DNA of 64,000 nucleotides from an uncultured Lachnospiraceae bacterium (GTDB lineage: Bacteria > Bacillota > Clostridia > Lachnospirales > Lachnospiraceae). The translations under genes were made by a program, and so were the position numbers. Every line of letters starts with the position of its first letter. The stretch's first letter is position 1. The DNA lies in NCBI GenBank assembly GCA_910578645.1, contig CAJTQI010000002.1, positions 124,001 to 188,000 on the forward strand, in the 5' to 3' direction. Positions 44,139 to 51,845 of the stretch are shown here, piece after piece. Below the pieces are notes generated by a model. That model searched no databases. It saw only the letters and a list, made by a program, of their open reading frames with translations, and was not told the origin of the DNA.

Positions 44139-44261
44139 TCTATATAAGAATAATATAGAAAATAAGCATTTGATTTTCTGCTTGGTAAGTAGTAGATTAC
44201 AGCATGACAAAAATGAAAAGATGGTTGATGCTGCCTGACTGCAGCAGAAGAGGAGGAAATT

Positions 44262-44414
44262 ATGATGACAAGAGAGATGAAAACCAGAAAGCGTTTGGAG
44301 AAGATTCTTCAGTTGGAGCAAGGATGCAGGCAATTTTCTTGTTTGCCGAACGCAGAAAGAAAGGCATATGTCTGGGTGGGGAATGTGACTTTTCCCGTAC
44401 CGATGTCCAGATAA
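44262..44414 (+). CDS. Small hypothetical protein, 50 residues
   Basis: ATG preceded by AGGAGGAAATT at ideal spacing. The product begins MMTREMKTRKRLEKILQLE and continues with QFSCLPNAERKAYVWVGN; it is basic, with two cysteines and no membrane helix. A hairpin terminator follows the stop by about 45 bp, which together with the site argues for a real gene. Family not recognised. It lies between repeat elements. Confidence 0.5.
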   Translation: MMTREMKTRKRLEKILQLEQGCRQFSCLPNAERKAYVWVGNVTFPVPMSR

Positions 44415-44458
44415 GGATTGGGTAAAATAGAAATTCCGAGAATACATTAAGAACGAAA

Positions 44459-44498
44459 AGAGGCCGGTATGGAAGACGTACTGGCCTCTTTATTTTGG
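44459..44498 (+). terminator. Terminator before a repeat block
   Basis: AGAGGCC ... GGCCTCT (with inner GTA/TAC pairing) followed by TTATTTT. The repeat begins directly after it with GGTATAGAAAATTCC. Confidence 0.85.
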
Positions 44499-44570
44499 TA
44501 TAGAAAATTCCTCCGATTATCCGAGTTTGCCGGAGGCAAATCTCGCAAACGAGCGAAGCTCGTTTTTTTA
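44499..44570 (+). repeat. Terminator-bearing dispersed repeat, copy C
   Basis: TATAGAAAATTCCT, then ATCCGAGTTTGCC-GGA-GGCAAATCTC, then ACGAGCGAAGCTCGTTTTTTT. Nearly identical to 21871-21940. The last hairpin with its T-tract is a complete intrinsic terminator. Confidence 0.9.
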
Positions 44571-44887
44571 TATAGCATTAGGTGCGAAAAGGAGCATTTT
44601 ATAAGTTGCAAGGGCAGATTGTATAAAATGTTTTCTTGTGTCCGTCTCCGCCATATGGATTTTCTAAAATATTCCGGGAAATGTATGGAAACGGACATAA
44701 CCGCCTTCTATTCGCCATCCGGGCGAACATCGGTCTTTTTGGGGCGTCCATGCCCCGAAATTACTGGAGACTTAACGGAATATTAAGAAAATCTCATATT
44801 CCTGCGAAGGACAACTTCGTGAATATTTTATGTAATCTGCCAGTGTAATTTTAGTATAGCATCTTTTAACACCCTAATTTTTATAGG
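44571..44887 (+). mobile_element. MITE-like element, copy 1
   Basis: About 300 bp, colinear with 59863-60165. Left end ATTAGGTGCGAAAAGGAGC is eroded; right end GATGCTAT-reverse: ATCTTTTAACACCCTAAT is intact. Flanks TTATATAGC and TTTTATAGG may be a decayed 9-bp target duplication. Inside, GGGGC-GTCCAT-GCCCC replaces GGGAC-ATCCAT-GTCCC of copy 2, a compensatory change. No transposase. Confidence 0.8.
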
Positions 44888-44914
44888 AAATTGTCTGGTA
44901 ATATGGGGTAGCGC

Positions 44915-45925
44915 CTACAACAATTGTATACCGTTCTCCAGAGCCTCTTTCGCGATTTCTTCCGGCCACAGGGAGGATTGTACTTCTCCGATATGTGCTT
45001 TGCGCAGGAAGAACATGCAGATACGGGACTGGCCGATTCCTCCGCCAATGGTGAACGGGAGCGTATTGTCCATGATTGCTTTCTGGAAAGGAAGCTTAGC
45101 CCGCTCGGGGCAGCCTGCTTTGTCAAGCTGGGCAGCCAGAGATTCTTTATCCACGCGGATTCCCATGGAAGACAGCTCCAGGGCAATGTCCAGAACGGGA
45201 TAGTATACGAGGATATCGGCATTAAGCGCCCAGTCGTCATAATCCGGCGCACGGCCATCGTGTTTTACGCCGGATTCCAACAGGTCGCCTATCTGCATCA
45301 GGCAGACGGCGCCCTTGGCTTTGGTTATGTAATATTCCCGTTCTTTGGGCGTATAGTCCGGGAACATGTTTTCCAATTCCTGTGTGGTGATGAAGAAAAT
45401 ATCATGGGGTAGGATTTCGTGGATATAATCGTAACGAATTGCCATGTATTTTTCGGTCTTGCGCAGTACTTTATAGACGGACATAACCGTCTCTTTCAGA
45501 TAGTCTAAGGTACGTTCCTCATGGGAGATGATTTTCTCCCAATCCCACTGGTCCACATAGATGGAATGGATGTTGTCGGTTGTCTCGTCCCTGCGGATGG
45601 CGCTCATATCGGTGTAGAGCCCTTCGCCATGGGTGAAACCATATTTCTGCAAAGCCATACGCTTCCATTTTGCGAGGGAATGCACAATCTCGGCCTGCGC
45701 ATCATCCTGTTCTTTGATGCCAAAGGAGACAGGACGCTCTACGCCGTTTAAGTTGTCGTTTAACCCGGATGCCGGGTCAACAAATAACGGTGCGGAGACA
45801 CGCAGCAGATGAAGCTCTTCTGCCAATAAAACCTGGAAAAAATCTTTTACCGTCTTGATACCGACCTGTGTGTCATGCAGGTTCAGAGCAGACTTATAAT
45901 CTTTGGGAATCATTAAGTTGTCCAT
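44915..45925 (-). CDS. asnA: Aspartate-ammonia ligase (asparagine synthetase A)
   Basis: 336 residues, full length. It makes asparagine from aspartate, ammonia and ATP and has a class II tRNA-synthetase-like fold. Visible: SAPLFVDPASGLNDNLNG, FGIKEQDDAQAEIVHSLAKWKRMAL, IYVDQWDWEKII, and the C-terminal FTIGGGIGQSRICMFFLRKAHIGEVQSS. GTGAGG site. With gltBD and liv it adds to the window's nitrogen-assimilation genes. A MITE abuts its 3' end. Confidence 0.97.
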   Translation of the reverse strand: MDNLMIPKDYKSALNLHDTQVGIKTVKDFFQVLLAEELHLLRVSAPLFVDPASGLNDNLNGVERPVSFGIKEQDDAQAEIVHSLAKWKRMALQKYGFTHGEGLYTDMSAIRRDETTDNIHSIYVDQWDWEKIISHEERTLDYLKETVMSVYKVLRKTEKYMAIRYDYIHEILPHDIFFITTQELENMFPDYTPKEREYYITKAKGAVCLMQIGDLLESGVKHDGRAPDYDDWALNADILVYYPVLDIALELSSMGIRVDKESLAAQLDKAGCPERAKLPFQKAIMDNTLPFTIGGGIGQSRICMFFLRKAHIGEVQSSLWPEEIAKEALENGIQLL

Positions 45926-46001
45926 AGGGAAACCTCACTTTTGCTTTCAATCATACTTTTCATTTATTATTTAAACGCTTTTGGGCGAAGAAATCAAGAT
46001 A

Positions 46002-46013
46002 GAACAAATGTTC
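46002..46013. promoter_or_regulatory. LexA (SOS) box 1
   Basis: GAACAAATGTTC, the GAAC-N4-GTTC operator of Gram-positive LexA. Upstream of the -35 box. Confidence 0.8.
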
Positions 46014-46023
46014 TAAAAAGAGC

Positions 46024-46052
46024 TTGCAATGTATAAAGTGTTGTGCTATGAT
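46024..46052 (+). promoter_or_regulatory. Sigma-A promoter of the radical-SAM repair gene
   Basis: TTGCAA, 17 bases, TATGAT; start near 46059, between the two LexA boxes. Confidence 0.75.
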
Positions 46053-46065
46053 AACAATAAGAAAG

Positions 46066-46077
46066 GAACGTATGTTC
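46066..46077. promoter_or_regulatory. LexA (SOS) box 2
   Basis: GAACGTATGTTC, a close match to the Bacillus consensus CGAACRNRYGTTCG, just downstream of the predicted transcription start. Confidence 0.85.
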
Positions 46078-46109
46078 TAAAGCGTATTTGACAGGAATGG
46101 TTTTATATA

Positions 46110-47477
46110 ATGATAGAAGAGACAGAACCGGAAAGAGGGAGCCACAGTAAGATGGAAGCCAGGATATCGCCGCAGATGTCGGTTATGGATAAACTGAAGA
46201 TTCTTGCAGATGCCGCGAAGTATGACGTGTCATGCAGTTCAAGCGGTTCATCGCGCAGAAATGACGGCACGGGCATCGGCAACACGGTGGCGGCAGGGTT
46301 ATGTCATAGTTTTGGTGCCGATGGCAGATGTATTTCTTTATTAAAGATATTGTTTACAAATGAGTGCATCTATGACTGTAGGTATTGCATCAACAGGAAA
46401 TCCAATGATGTGCCAAGAGCAGCGTTTACGCCGGACGAAGTATGTGAGTTGACGATGGAATTTTACAGACGCAATTATATCGAAGGATTGTTTTTGAGTT
46501 CCGGAATCTTGTACAGTCCTGACTATACGATGGAGCTGCTTTGCGAGACGGTGCATAAGTTGCGCACGGTACACCGCTTTCAGGGATATATCCATGTGAA
46601 AGCAATACCGGGCGCCGACCCGCGCCTGATACAGCAGACGGGATATCTGGCGGACCGTATGAGCGTAAATTTGGAGATGGCGACGGCGGACGGGCTTAAA
46701 GAGATGGCGCCGAATAAGCACCGTAAGAATATATTGCGGCCCATGCGCCAGATTCAGAATGGTATAACAGAGAATAAGAACGAACTTACATTGTACAGGC
46801 ATGCACCCCGTTTCTGTGAGGCGGGACAGTCCACGCAGATGGTTGTAGGTGCGCTGCCGGAGAGTGATTACCAGATTATGTCGGTGGCGGAGAACCTATA
46901 TGACAAATTTGCCTTGAAGCGCGTATACTATTCGGCCTTCGTCAATGTGAATGAGGACAAGGAGCTGCCTGCCCTTTCGGGAGGGCCGCCGCTTTTGAGG
47001 GAACATCGGCTATACCAGGCGGATTGGCTGTTAAGATTTTATGATTTCAAGGTGGATGAACTTTTGACGAAAGACAGGCCGAATTTCAATATGGCAATTG
47101 ACCCAAAGGCGGATTGGGCCGTAAGGCATCTGGAGGTATTTCCGGTGGAGATTAACCGCGCGGATTACAGGCTCCTTTTGCGTGTTCCGGGAATCGGGGT
47201 TAAGGGGGCCAAGCGGATTGTCGCAGCCAGACGGTTTGGGAATTTAACCTTTGAGGATTTGAAGAAGATTGGCGTGGTATTAAAGAGGGCACTGTATTTT
47301 ATTACATGCGGCGGCAGGATGATGTACCCCACGAAGATAGAAGAGGACTATATCGTGCGCAGCCTAACCTACCAGAACCAGATGGGCAAAGGGGAGCGGT
47401 TACCGTTTCTGATGGACGGCACCACGTACAGACAGATATCTTTGTTTGACGAAGGGCTGGACAGGAGTATTTCGTGA
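46110..47477 (+). CDS. Putative DNA modification/repair radical SAM protein (TIGR03916, rSAM_link_UDG)
   Basis: 455 residues (or 441/433 from ATGs 46152/46176). SCSSSGSSRRNDGTGIGN and CHSFGADGRCISLLKILFTNECIYDCRYCINR give the family signature and the radical-SAM CxxxCxxC. The C-terminus has a helix-hairpin-helix DNA-binding motif (LLLRVPGIGVKGAKRIVAARR). The family is known to pair with uracil-DNA-glycosylase-like or TIGR03915 proteins, and the partner is the next gene. Two LexA boxes flank its promoter, indicating DNA-damage induction. No biochemical function established to my knowledge. Confidence 0.88.
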   Translation: MIEETEPERGSHSKMEARISPQMSVMDKLKILADAAKYDVSCSSSGSSRRNDGTGIGNTVAAGLCHSFGADGRCISLLKILFTNECIYDCRYCINRKSNDVPRAAFTPDEVCELTMEFYRRNYIEGLFLSSGILYSPDYTMELLCETVHKLRTVHRFQGYIHVKAIPGADPRLIQQTGYLADRMSVNLEMATADGLKEMAPNKHRKNILRPMRQIQNGITENKNELTLYRHAPRFCEAGQSTQMVVGALPESDYQIMSVAENLYDKFALKRVYYSAFVNVNEDKELPALSGGPPLLREHRLYQADWLLRFYDFKVDELLTKDRPNFNMAIDPKADWAVRHLEVFPVEINRADYRLLLRVPGIGVKGAKRIVAARRFGNLTFEDLKKIGVVLKRALYFITCGGRMMYPTKIEEDYIVRSLTYQNQMGKGERLPFLMDGTTYRQISLFDEGLDRSIS

Positions 47478-47834
47478 ATGGGAAATAGCGTGAGAAGAAC
47501 TTCTAATCACTCGCAGCAAGGGCTGCTTCGTGAAGAAGTTCTAAGTCTGCTATGCAGACTTTTCTCACGCCAGAGAATGCCCAAAATACGGGTATTCTCC
47601 GCACGGATTTGAGTCACAGCGAAGCTGTGACATGGCGGTTAGTGTGAAAAATCCATATACGGAAGATTTTTCACACGCAAATTTGTGCTTGCGCCCAAAT
47701 TCGCAGGTTGAGCAAGAATGGGAAATAATACGGAAGATTGTTTCATTGTCCGAACAAAGTTCGGACGCAAATTTAGCGCCAAAGCGCTTTCAGCGCTGTC
47801 CAAATGCGCAGGCTGAGTAAGAATGGGAAATAAT
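47478..47834 (+). repeat. Hairpin array with 87-bp element, between the repair genes
   Basis: Contains GAATGGGAAATA three times (47477, 47717, 47821), each closing a hairpin module. Stems: GTGAGAA/TTCTCAC enclosing AGAACTTCT/AGAAGTTCT (47490-47568); GAGAAT/ATTCTC; GTCACAGC-GAA-GCTGTGAC (47613-47631); GTGTGAAAAATC/GATTTTTCACAC and GCAAATTTG/CCAAATTCGC in the 87-bp element 47637-47723; GTCCGAAC/GTTCGGAC (47748-47766) and a second GCAAATTT...CCAAATGCGC module ending GCAGGCTGAGTAAGAATGGGA. Confidence 0.85.
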
Positions 47835-48608
47835 ATGGAAGAAAAATATATCATCTGTGAAGACTCCCTGGAGGGAATCTTTACGGCAATCTATGATGCG
47901 TATGCCTTAAGGGAGGGGCATGGACATCTGCATGTGCAGGTTGGAGAGGAAGACAATTACAGGCTCTTTGCATCGTATCTGCATAGCAAACCGGATGACG
48001 TCAAGACTGATAAGGTGATTCGCACAGTCAAAGACAGGCTTGGGGAGGAGGTCTATGTTTCGCTTTGCCGTGCGGCGGCCTCCTATGACCGGGAGAAGGG
48101 AGATGCAGTCTATCATACGGTGGTGGATGGCATCACCGGAGGGAGCGGCAGGCGGACGATGGAGAACCTGCGTAATCCATATGTGAGGAAGACTTTTGAG
48201 TTGGCCAGGCGCACTGCCAATGAGGTGTGTCATGAACTGGAATTTATCAGATTCCAGGAATTGGAACAGGGAATTTTATATTCCAGGATTGGTCCGGAAA
48301 ATAATGTGATGCCCTTCGTAATGCCTCATTTTGCCGATAGGCTTTCTGTCGAGAACTTCATGATACATGATGAAAAGAGGGGGATTTTCGGGATTCATCC
48401 GGCCAAGAAAGAGTGGTATCTTGTTTCTAATGCGGAGGGATTTAATCACCAGGCACTTAAGTGGTCCGGGAAAGAAAGACAGTATCAGGAGTTATTTGTA
48501 TTCTTCCACAAGATAATTGCAATTAAAGAGCGTTATAACAGCCGCCTGCAACAGCAGATGCTGCCGTTGCGCTTCCAAGATTATATGGTTGAATTTGGGT
48601 TTAAGTGA
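47835..48608 (+). CDS. Probable DNA metabolism protein (TIGR03915/DUF4130)
   Basis: 257 residues, cytoplasmic. CEDSLEGIFTAIYDAYALREGHGH is the family start; FIRFQELEQGILYSRIGPENNVMPFVMPHFADRL, DEKRGIFGIHPAKKEWYL and the terminal NSRLQQQMLPLRFQDYMVEF are typical. It is the partner of the radical-SAM protein; in some bacteria this domain is fused to a uracil-DNA glycosylase, but no such domain is present here. ATG 47835 is used with GGGA as site; the ATG at 47823 lies inside the repeat box. The hairpin array separates it from its partner. Confidence 0.85.
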   Translation: MEEKYIICEDSLEGIFTAIYDAYALREGHGHLHVQVGEEDNYRLFASYLHSKPDDVKTDKVIRTVKDRLGEEVYVSLCRAAASYDREKGDAVYHTVVDGITGGSGRRTMENLRNPYVRKTFELARRTANEVCHELEFIRFQELEQGILYSRIGPENNVMPFVMPHFADRLSVENFMIHDEKRGIFGIHPAKKEWYLVSNAEGFNHQALKWSGKERQYQELFVFFHKIIAIKERYNSRLQQQMLPLRFQDYMVEFGFK

Positions 48609-48853
48609 ATAAATTGTGGGATGGCAAATCAACAGGAACAGAGCATAATAGACAGAATATACAAAATTTATTTTGGACATCAAAATATCTTGGTAAGGTT
48701 GTTAAAAAGTGTCATTTTTGCTTTTTACAGGCACAAAAATGGCTCTTTACAAATAGCTTTAAAGGAGTATAATCATTTCAAACGAGGAGAAAGTTAACAA
48801 ATTTTTCTATGTGTGCCTTTTGCATACATAAATGGAAAAGGAAGGTGAATGTT

Positions 48854-49078
48854 ATGCAACACAGAATTAAATTAAGGCCGGACGAGGTAAAGGACTTTGT
48901 ATCAGCTGCAACAAAATGCATCTTTGACGTAGACATCTCCTACAATAGGTATATAGTAGATGCGAAGTCGATTATAGGTGTGTTAGGGCTCAACTTCAAT
49001 CAGGTTTTGACCGTTTCCTATAATGGATATGATGCTGATTTCGAGAATTATCTCAGAAAATTTGCAGTAGCATGTTAA
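48854..49078 (+). CDS. HPr/Crh-like protein lacking the phosphorylatable histidine
   Basis: 74 residues of HPr size and pattern. The AKSIIGVLGLNF segment (about 37-48) matches the HPr Ser46 region (KSIMGVMSL), but the N-terminal GLHARPA-type active-site histidine region is gone, replaced by LRPDEVKDFVSAATK. That combination, regulatory serine kept and PTS histidine lost, is like Bacillus Crh. It might be an HPr-kinase target for CcpA control. ATG 48854 follows AAGGAAGGTG. Confidence 0.75.
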   Translation: MQHRIKLRPDEVKDFVSAATKCIFDVDISYNRYIVDAKSIIGVLGLNFNQVLTVSYNGYDADFENYLRKFAVAC

Positions 49079-49091
49079 TCATATATGAATG

Positions 49092-49116
49092 ATACCCCTT
49101 TGTTCACTGAGGGTAT
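49092..49116. repeat. CAGTGAACAAAGG-family repeat, half copy
   Basis: TACCCCTTTGTTCACTGAGGGTA: the right arm of the 44.1-kb hairpin without its left partner; its ends (TACCC/GGGTA) can still pair. Confidence 0.7.
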
Positions 49117-49141
49117 AGTCCGGATAGAGCACATTGCATTG

Positions 49142-49185
49142 ACTCCCTATTTAAGAGCGCGTAATATCTTAATAGGGAGTTTTTT
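49142..49185 (+). terminator. Terminator after the HPr-like gene
   Basis: ACTCCCTATT / AATAGGGAGT with an inner TAAGA/TCTTA stem, then TTTTT. Confidence 0.92.
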
Positions 49186-49364
49186 GCATTATAAAAAATA
49201 CCACCGAAATCTCTTTTACACCTGTTTATGTGATTGTTTTTTGGCCATATTATATATGTTGGAAAATCATCCTGTGGAATCAGGTAAAAGAGGTTTCGAG
49301 CGTATATTAAAAACGAAGGGGAGGATTGTGTGGTATGCTTCTCCTCAGATGTTGAAGGATAGAG

Positions 49365-51773
49365 ATGGAAATACATATTTCAGTCCGGAGCCTGGTGGAA
49401 TTTATCTTACGTTCCGGAAATATTGACAACCGAAGAGCGGCGGTGGCCGATAACGCCATGCAGGAAGGAACCCGGATACACCGTATGATACAGCGGCGCA
49501 TGGGCGCGGAGTACCAGGCGGAGGTAGGGCTTAAGTTTTCCTATGATGCAGGGGAGTATGAGATTGCCGTGGAGGGACGTGCAGACGGGATTATTATGAC
49601 CGAGGAGGGCGTTACGGTGGACGAGATTAAGGGTACCTTCCGTGACCTTAAGAAGATGAAGGAAGCCATACCCGTGCATTTGGCGCAGGCCAAGTGCTAT
49701 GCGTATATCTATGGAGAGCAGAATGGGCTTAAGACTGTCCGCGTGCGCATGACGTACTGTCATATGGAGACAGAGGAGATACGCTATTTCTACTATGATT
49801 ATACGAAACAAGAGCTGCAGGATTGGTTTATGGATGTGATGGGGCAGTACCGGAAATGGGCGGATTACAGTCACACATGGCAGCAGATTAGACAGGCATC
49901 TATCAAGGCGCTGCAGTTTCCGTTTCCTTACAGGGAAGGACAGAAGGAACTGGTATCCTATGTTTACCGGACGGTGTACCACAAAAGGAAGTTGTTTATC
50001 GAAGCCCCCACGGGAGTGGGAAAGACCATATCCACGGTTTTCCCGGCTGTGAAGGCGATGGGTGAGGGGATGTGCGGCAAGATTTTCTATTTGACGGCAA
50101 AAACGATTACCCGTACTGTGGCGGACAACACTTTTTCTTTATTGCGGGAGCACGGGCTGAAATTTAAAACGGTTATTCTGACGGCCAAGGATAAAGCTTG
50201 TTTTATGGAAGAGACAGAGTGTAACCCGGAATACTGTCCATACGCGAAGGGGCATTATGACAGAATCAACGAGGCGATGTATGACCTTTTGACCCACGAG
50301 GATGTATATGATAGAGAAAAAGTCGAGACCTACGCCCGGAAGCATCAGGTATGCCCTTTCGAGATGTGCCTGGATATGAGCCTGTTCTCCGATGGGGTGA
50401 TTTGCGACTACAATTATGTCTTCGACCCACATGTGTACCTGCGCAGGTTTTTTTCGGAAGGAATCAAGGGGGAATATATTTTTCTGATTGATGAGGCCCA
50501 CAATCTGGTGGAGCGGGGCAGGGACATGTACAGTGCCGTGTTGTGCAAGGAAGATTTCCTGGCATTGAAGAGGACTGTAAAAGCCTATGATGAGCGGATT
50601 GCCAAGAACCTGGACAGGTGCAACAAAGAGCTTCTTGCAATGAAAAGGGAGTGCGAGACATACCAGGTGGAAGAGTATATAGAGCCTTTCGTACGTGAGC
50701 TGACAAGGCTTGGCGCAGCCATAGACGACTATCTGGAAGACCATGAGGACAGTCCGGTTCGTAAGGATGTGCTGGAATTTTATTTCCAGGTATCACATTT
50801 TCTTGCCATATACGAGTTGCTGGATGAAAATTATGTGACGTACTCCGAGATGCAGGCGGACGGAAGCTTTATTCTGAAGCTTTTTTGTGTGAACCCGTCC
50901 AAGAACCTGAAAGAGTGCATGATGCGTGGCAGGAGTACGATTCTTTTTTCGGCGACGCTTTTGCCCATACAGTATTACAAGATGCTGCTTGGGGCGGATG
51001 AAGGGGATTATGAGGTGTATGCCAAGTCTGTATTCTCACCGGAGAAGATGGGGCTCTATGTCGGGAGCGACGTGACAAGCAAGTACACGCGCAGGAGTGA
51101 TGAGGAATATTACCGGATTGCTTCCTATATATATGAAGTAATCCGCCAAAGGCACGGCAATTATATGTTGTTTTTTCCTTCCCATGCCTTCTTAAGGCAG
51201 GTGTACGACATATTCATGCATTATTTTAACAAGGATGGTGCGGCGGTGTGCATTCTGCAGGAAGAGCATATGGATGAACAGGAGAGAGAAGCGTTCTTGA
51301 GCAGGTTTACGGGGAACGAGGATTATGATTTAAATGCCCTCATTCAGATGGAAATAGAGATTGAGGAGGAGAAGGATGCACAGGACAGGAGCTTACTTGG
51401 CTTTTGTGTGATGGGCGGTATTTTCAGCGAAGGGATTGACTTGAAAAATGACAGTCTGATTGGCGCAGTTATTGTGGGGACGGGTCTGCCTCAGGTATGC
51501 AACGAGAGGGAATTGTTAAAGCAGTATTTTGACGGCTGGGGTGAGAGCGGATTTGACTATGCCTACCGCTATCCGGGCATGAATAAAGTTCTGCAGGCTG
51601 CAGGCCGGGTTATACGTACCGTAGATGATTTTGGAGTTGTGGCGCTTTTAGACGAGCGCTTCCTGACGCCTGCGTACCGAAGGCTGTTTCCGCGGGAATG
51701 GAATAATATGGAAGCGGTGACTGTGGAGCGGATTGGCAGGCGTGTGGAGCGTTTCTGGGATGAATGGCTGTAG
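49365..51773 (+). CDS. PD-(D/E)XK nuclease fused to XPD/DinG-type Fe-S helicase
   Basis: 802 residues. The N-terminal 180 form a RecB/Cas4-like nuclease domain: GTRIHRMIQRR (His), VEGRADGIIM, VDEIKGT (the D...ExK triad) and QAKCYAYIY. Then an SF2 helicase: Walker A EAPTGVGKTISTVFP near 220, DEAH box FLIDEAHNLVERG, and C-terminal motifs GGIFSEGIDL and QAAGRVIRT (motif VI). Cysteines CFMEETECNPEYC and CPFEMC between motifs I and II fit the XPD 4Fe-4S domain. Expected to unwind and cut damaged or branched DNA. Site AAGGATAGAG. Confidence 0.85.
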   Translation: MEIHISVRSLVEFILRSGNIDNRRAAVADNAMQEGTRIHRMIQRRMGAEYQAEVGLKFSYDAGEYEIAVEGRADGIIMTEEGVTVDEIKGTFRDLKKMKEAIPVHLAQAKCYAYIYGEQNGLKTVRVRMTYCHMETEEIRYFYYDYTKQELQDWFMDVMGQYRKWADYSHTWQQIRQASIKALQFPFPYREGQKELVSYVYRTVYHKRKLFIEAPTGVGKTISTVFPAVKAMGEGMCGKIFYLTAKTITRTVADNTFSLLREHGLKFKTVILTAKDKACFMEETECNPEYCPYAKGHYDRINEAMYDLLTHEDVYDREKVETYARKHQVCPFEMCLDMSLFSDGVICDYNYVFDPHVYLRRFFSEGIKGEYIFLIDEAHNLVERGRDMYSAVLCKEDFLALKRTVKAYDERIAKNLDRCNKELLAMKRECETYQVEEYIEPFVRELTRLGAAIDDYLEDHEDSPVRKDVLEFYFQVSHFLAIYELLDENYVTYSEMQADGSFILKLFCVNPSKNLKECMMRGRSTILFSATLLPIQYYKMLLGADEGDYEVYAKSVFSPEKMGLYVGSDVTSKYTRRSDEEYYRIASYIYEVIRQRHGNYMLFFPSHAFLRQVYDIFMHYFNKDGAAVCILQEEHMDEQEREAFLSRFTGNEDYDLNALIQMEIEIEEEKDAQDRSLLGFCVMGGIFSEGIDLKNDSLIGAVIVGTGLPQVCNERELLKQYFDGWGESGFDYAYRYPGMNKVLQAAGRVIRTVDDFGVVALLDERFLTPAYRRLFPREWNNMEAVTVERIGRRVERFWDEWL

Positions 51774-51845
51774 CCGTAGCATCTGCCTTGGCTTTTGTAA
51801 GCAAGAAGCTGGGCAAATGTTGGCGTATTTTGCCGGAATGTTATC

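Noticed and set aside
44469..44786. 105-codon ORF over terminator, repeat and MITE, and its counterpart at 59879-60073
   Set aside because: The shared 60-codon part shows as many replacement as silent differences and compensatory hairpin changes, which points to structure rather than protein.
47632..47820. 62-codon ORF between the repair genes
   Set aside because: It is the translation of the repeat element and its neighbour module. The same peptide appears at 62.9 kb because the DNA is repeated, not because of a shared protein gene.
49085..49426. 113-codon ORF before the helicase gene
   Set aside because: It spans an intrinsic terminator and a half repeat, lacks a ribosome-binding site and overlaps the helicase start.
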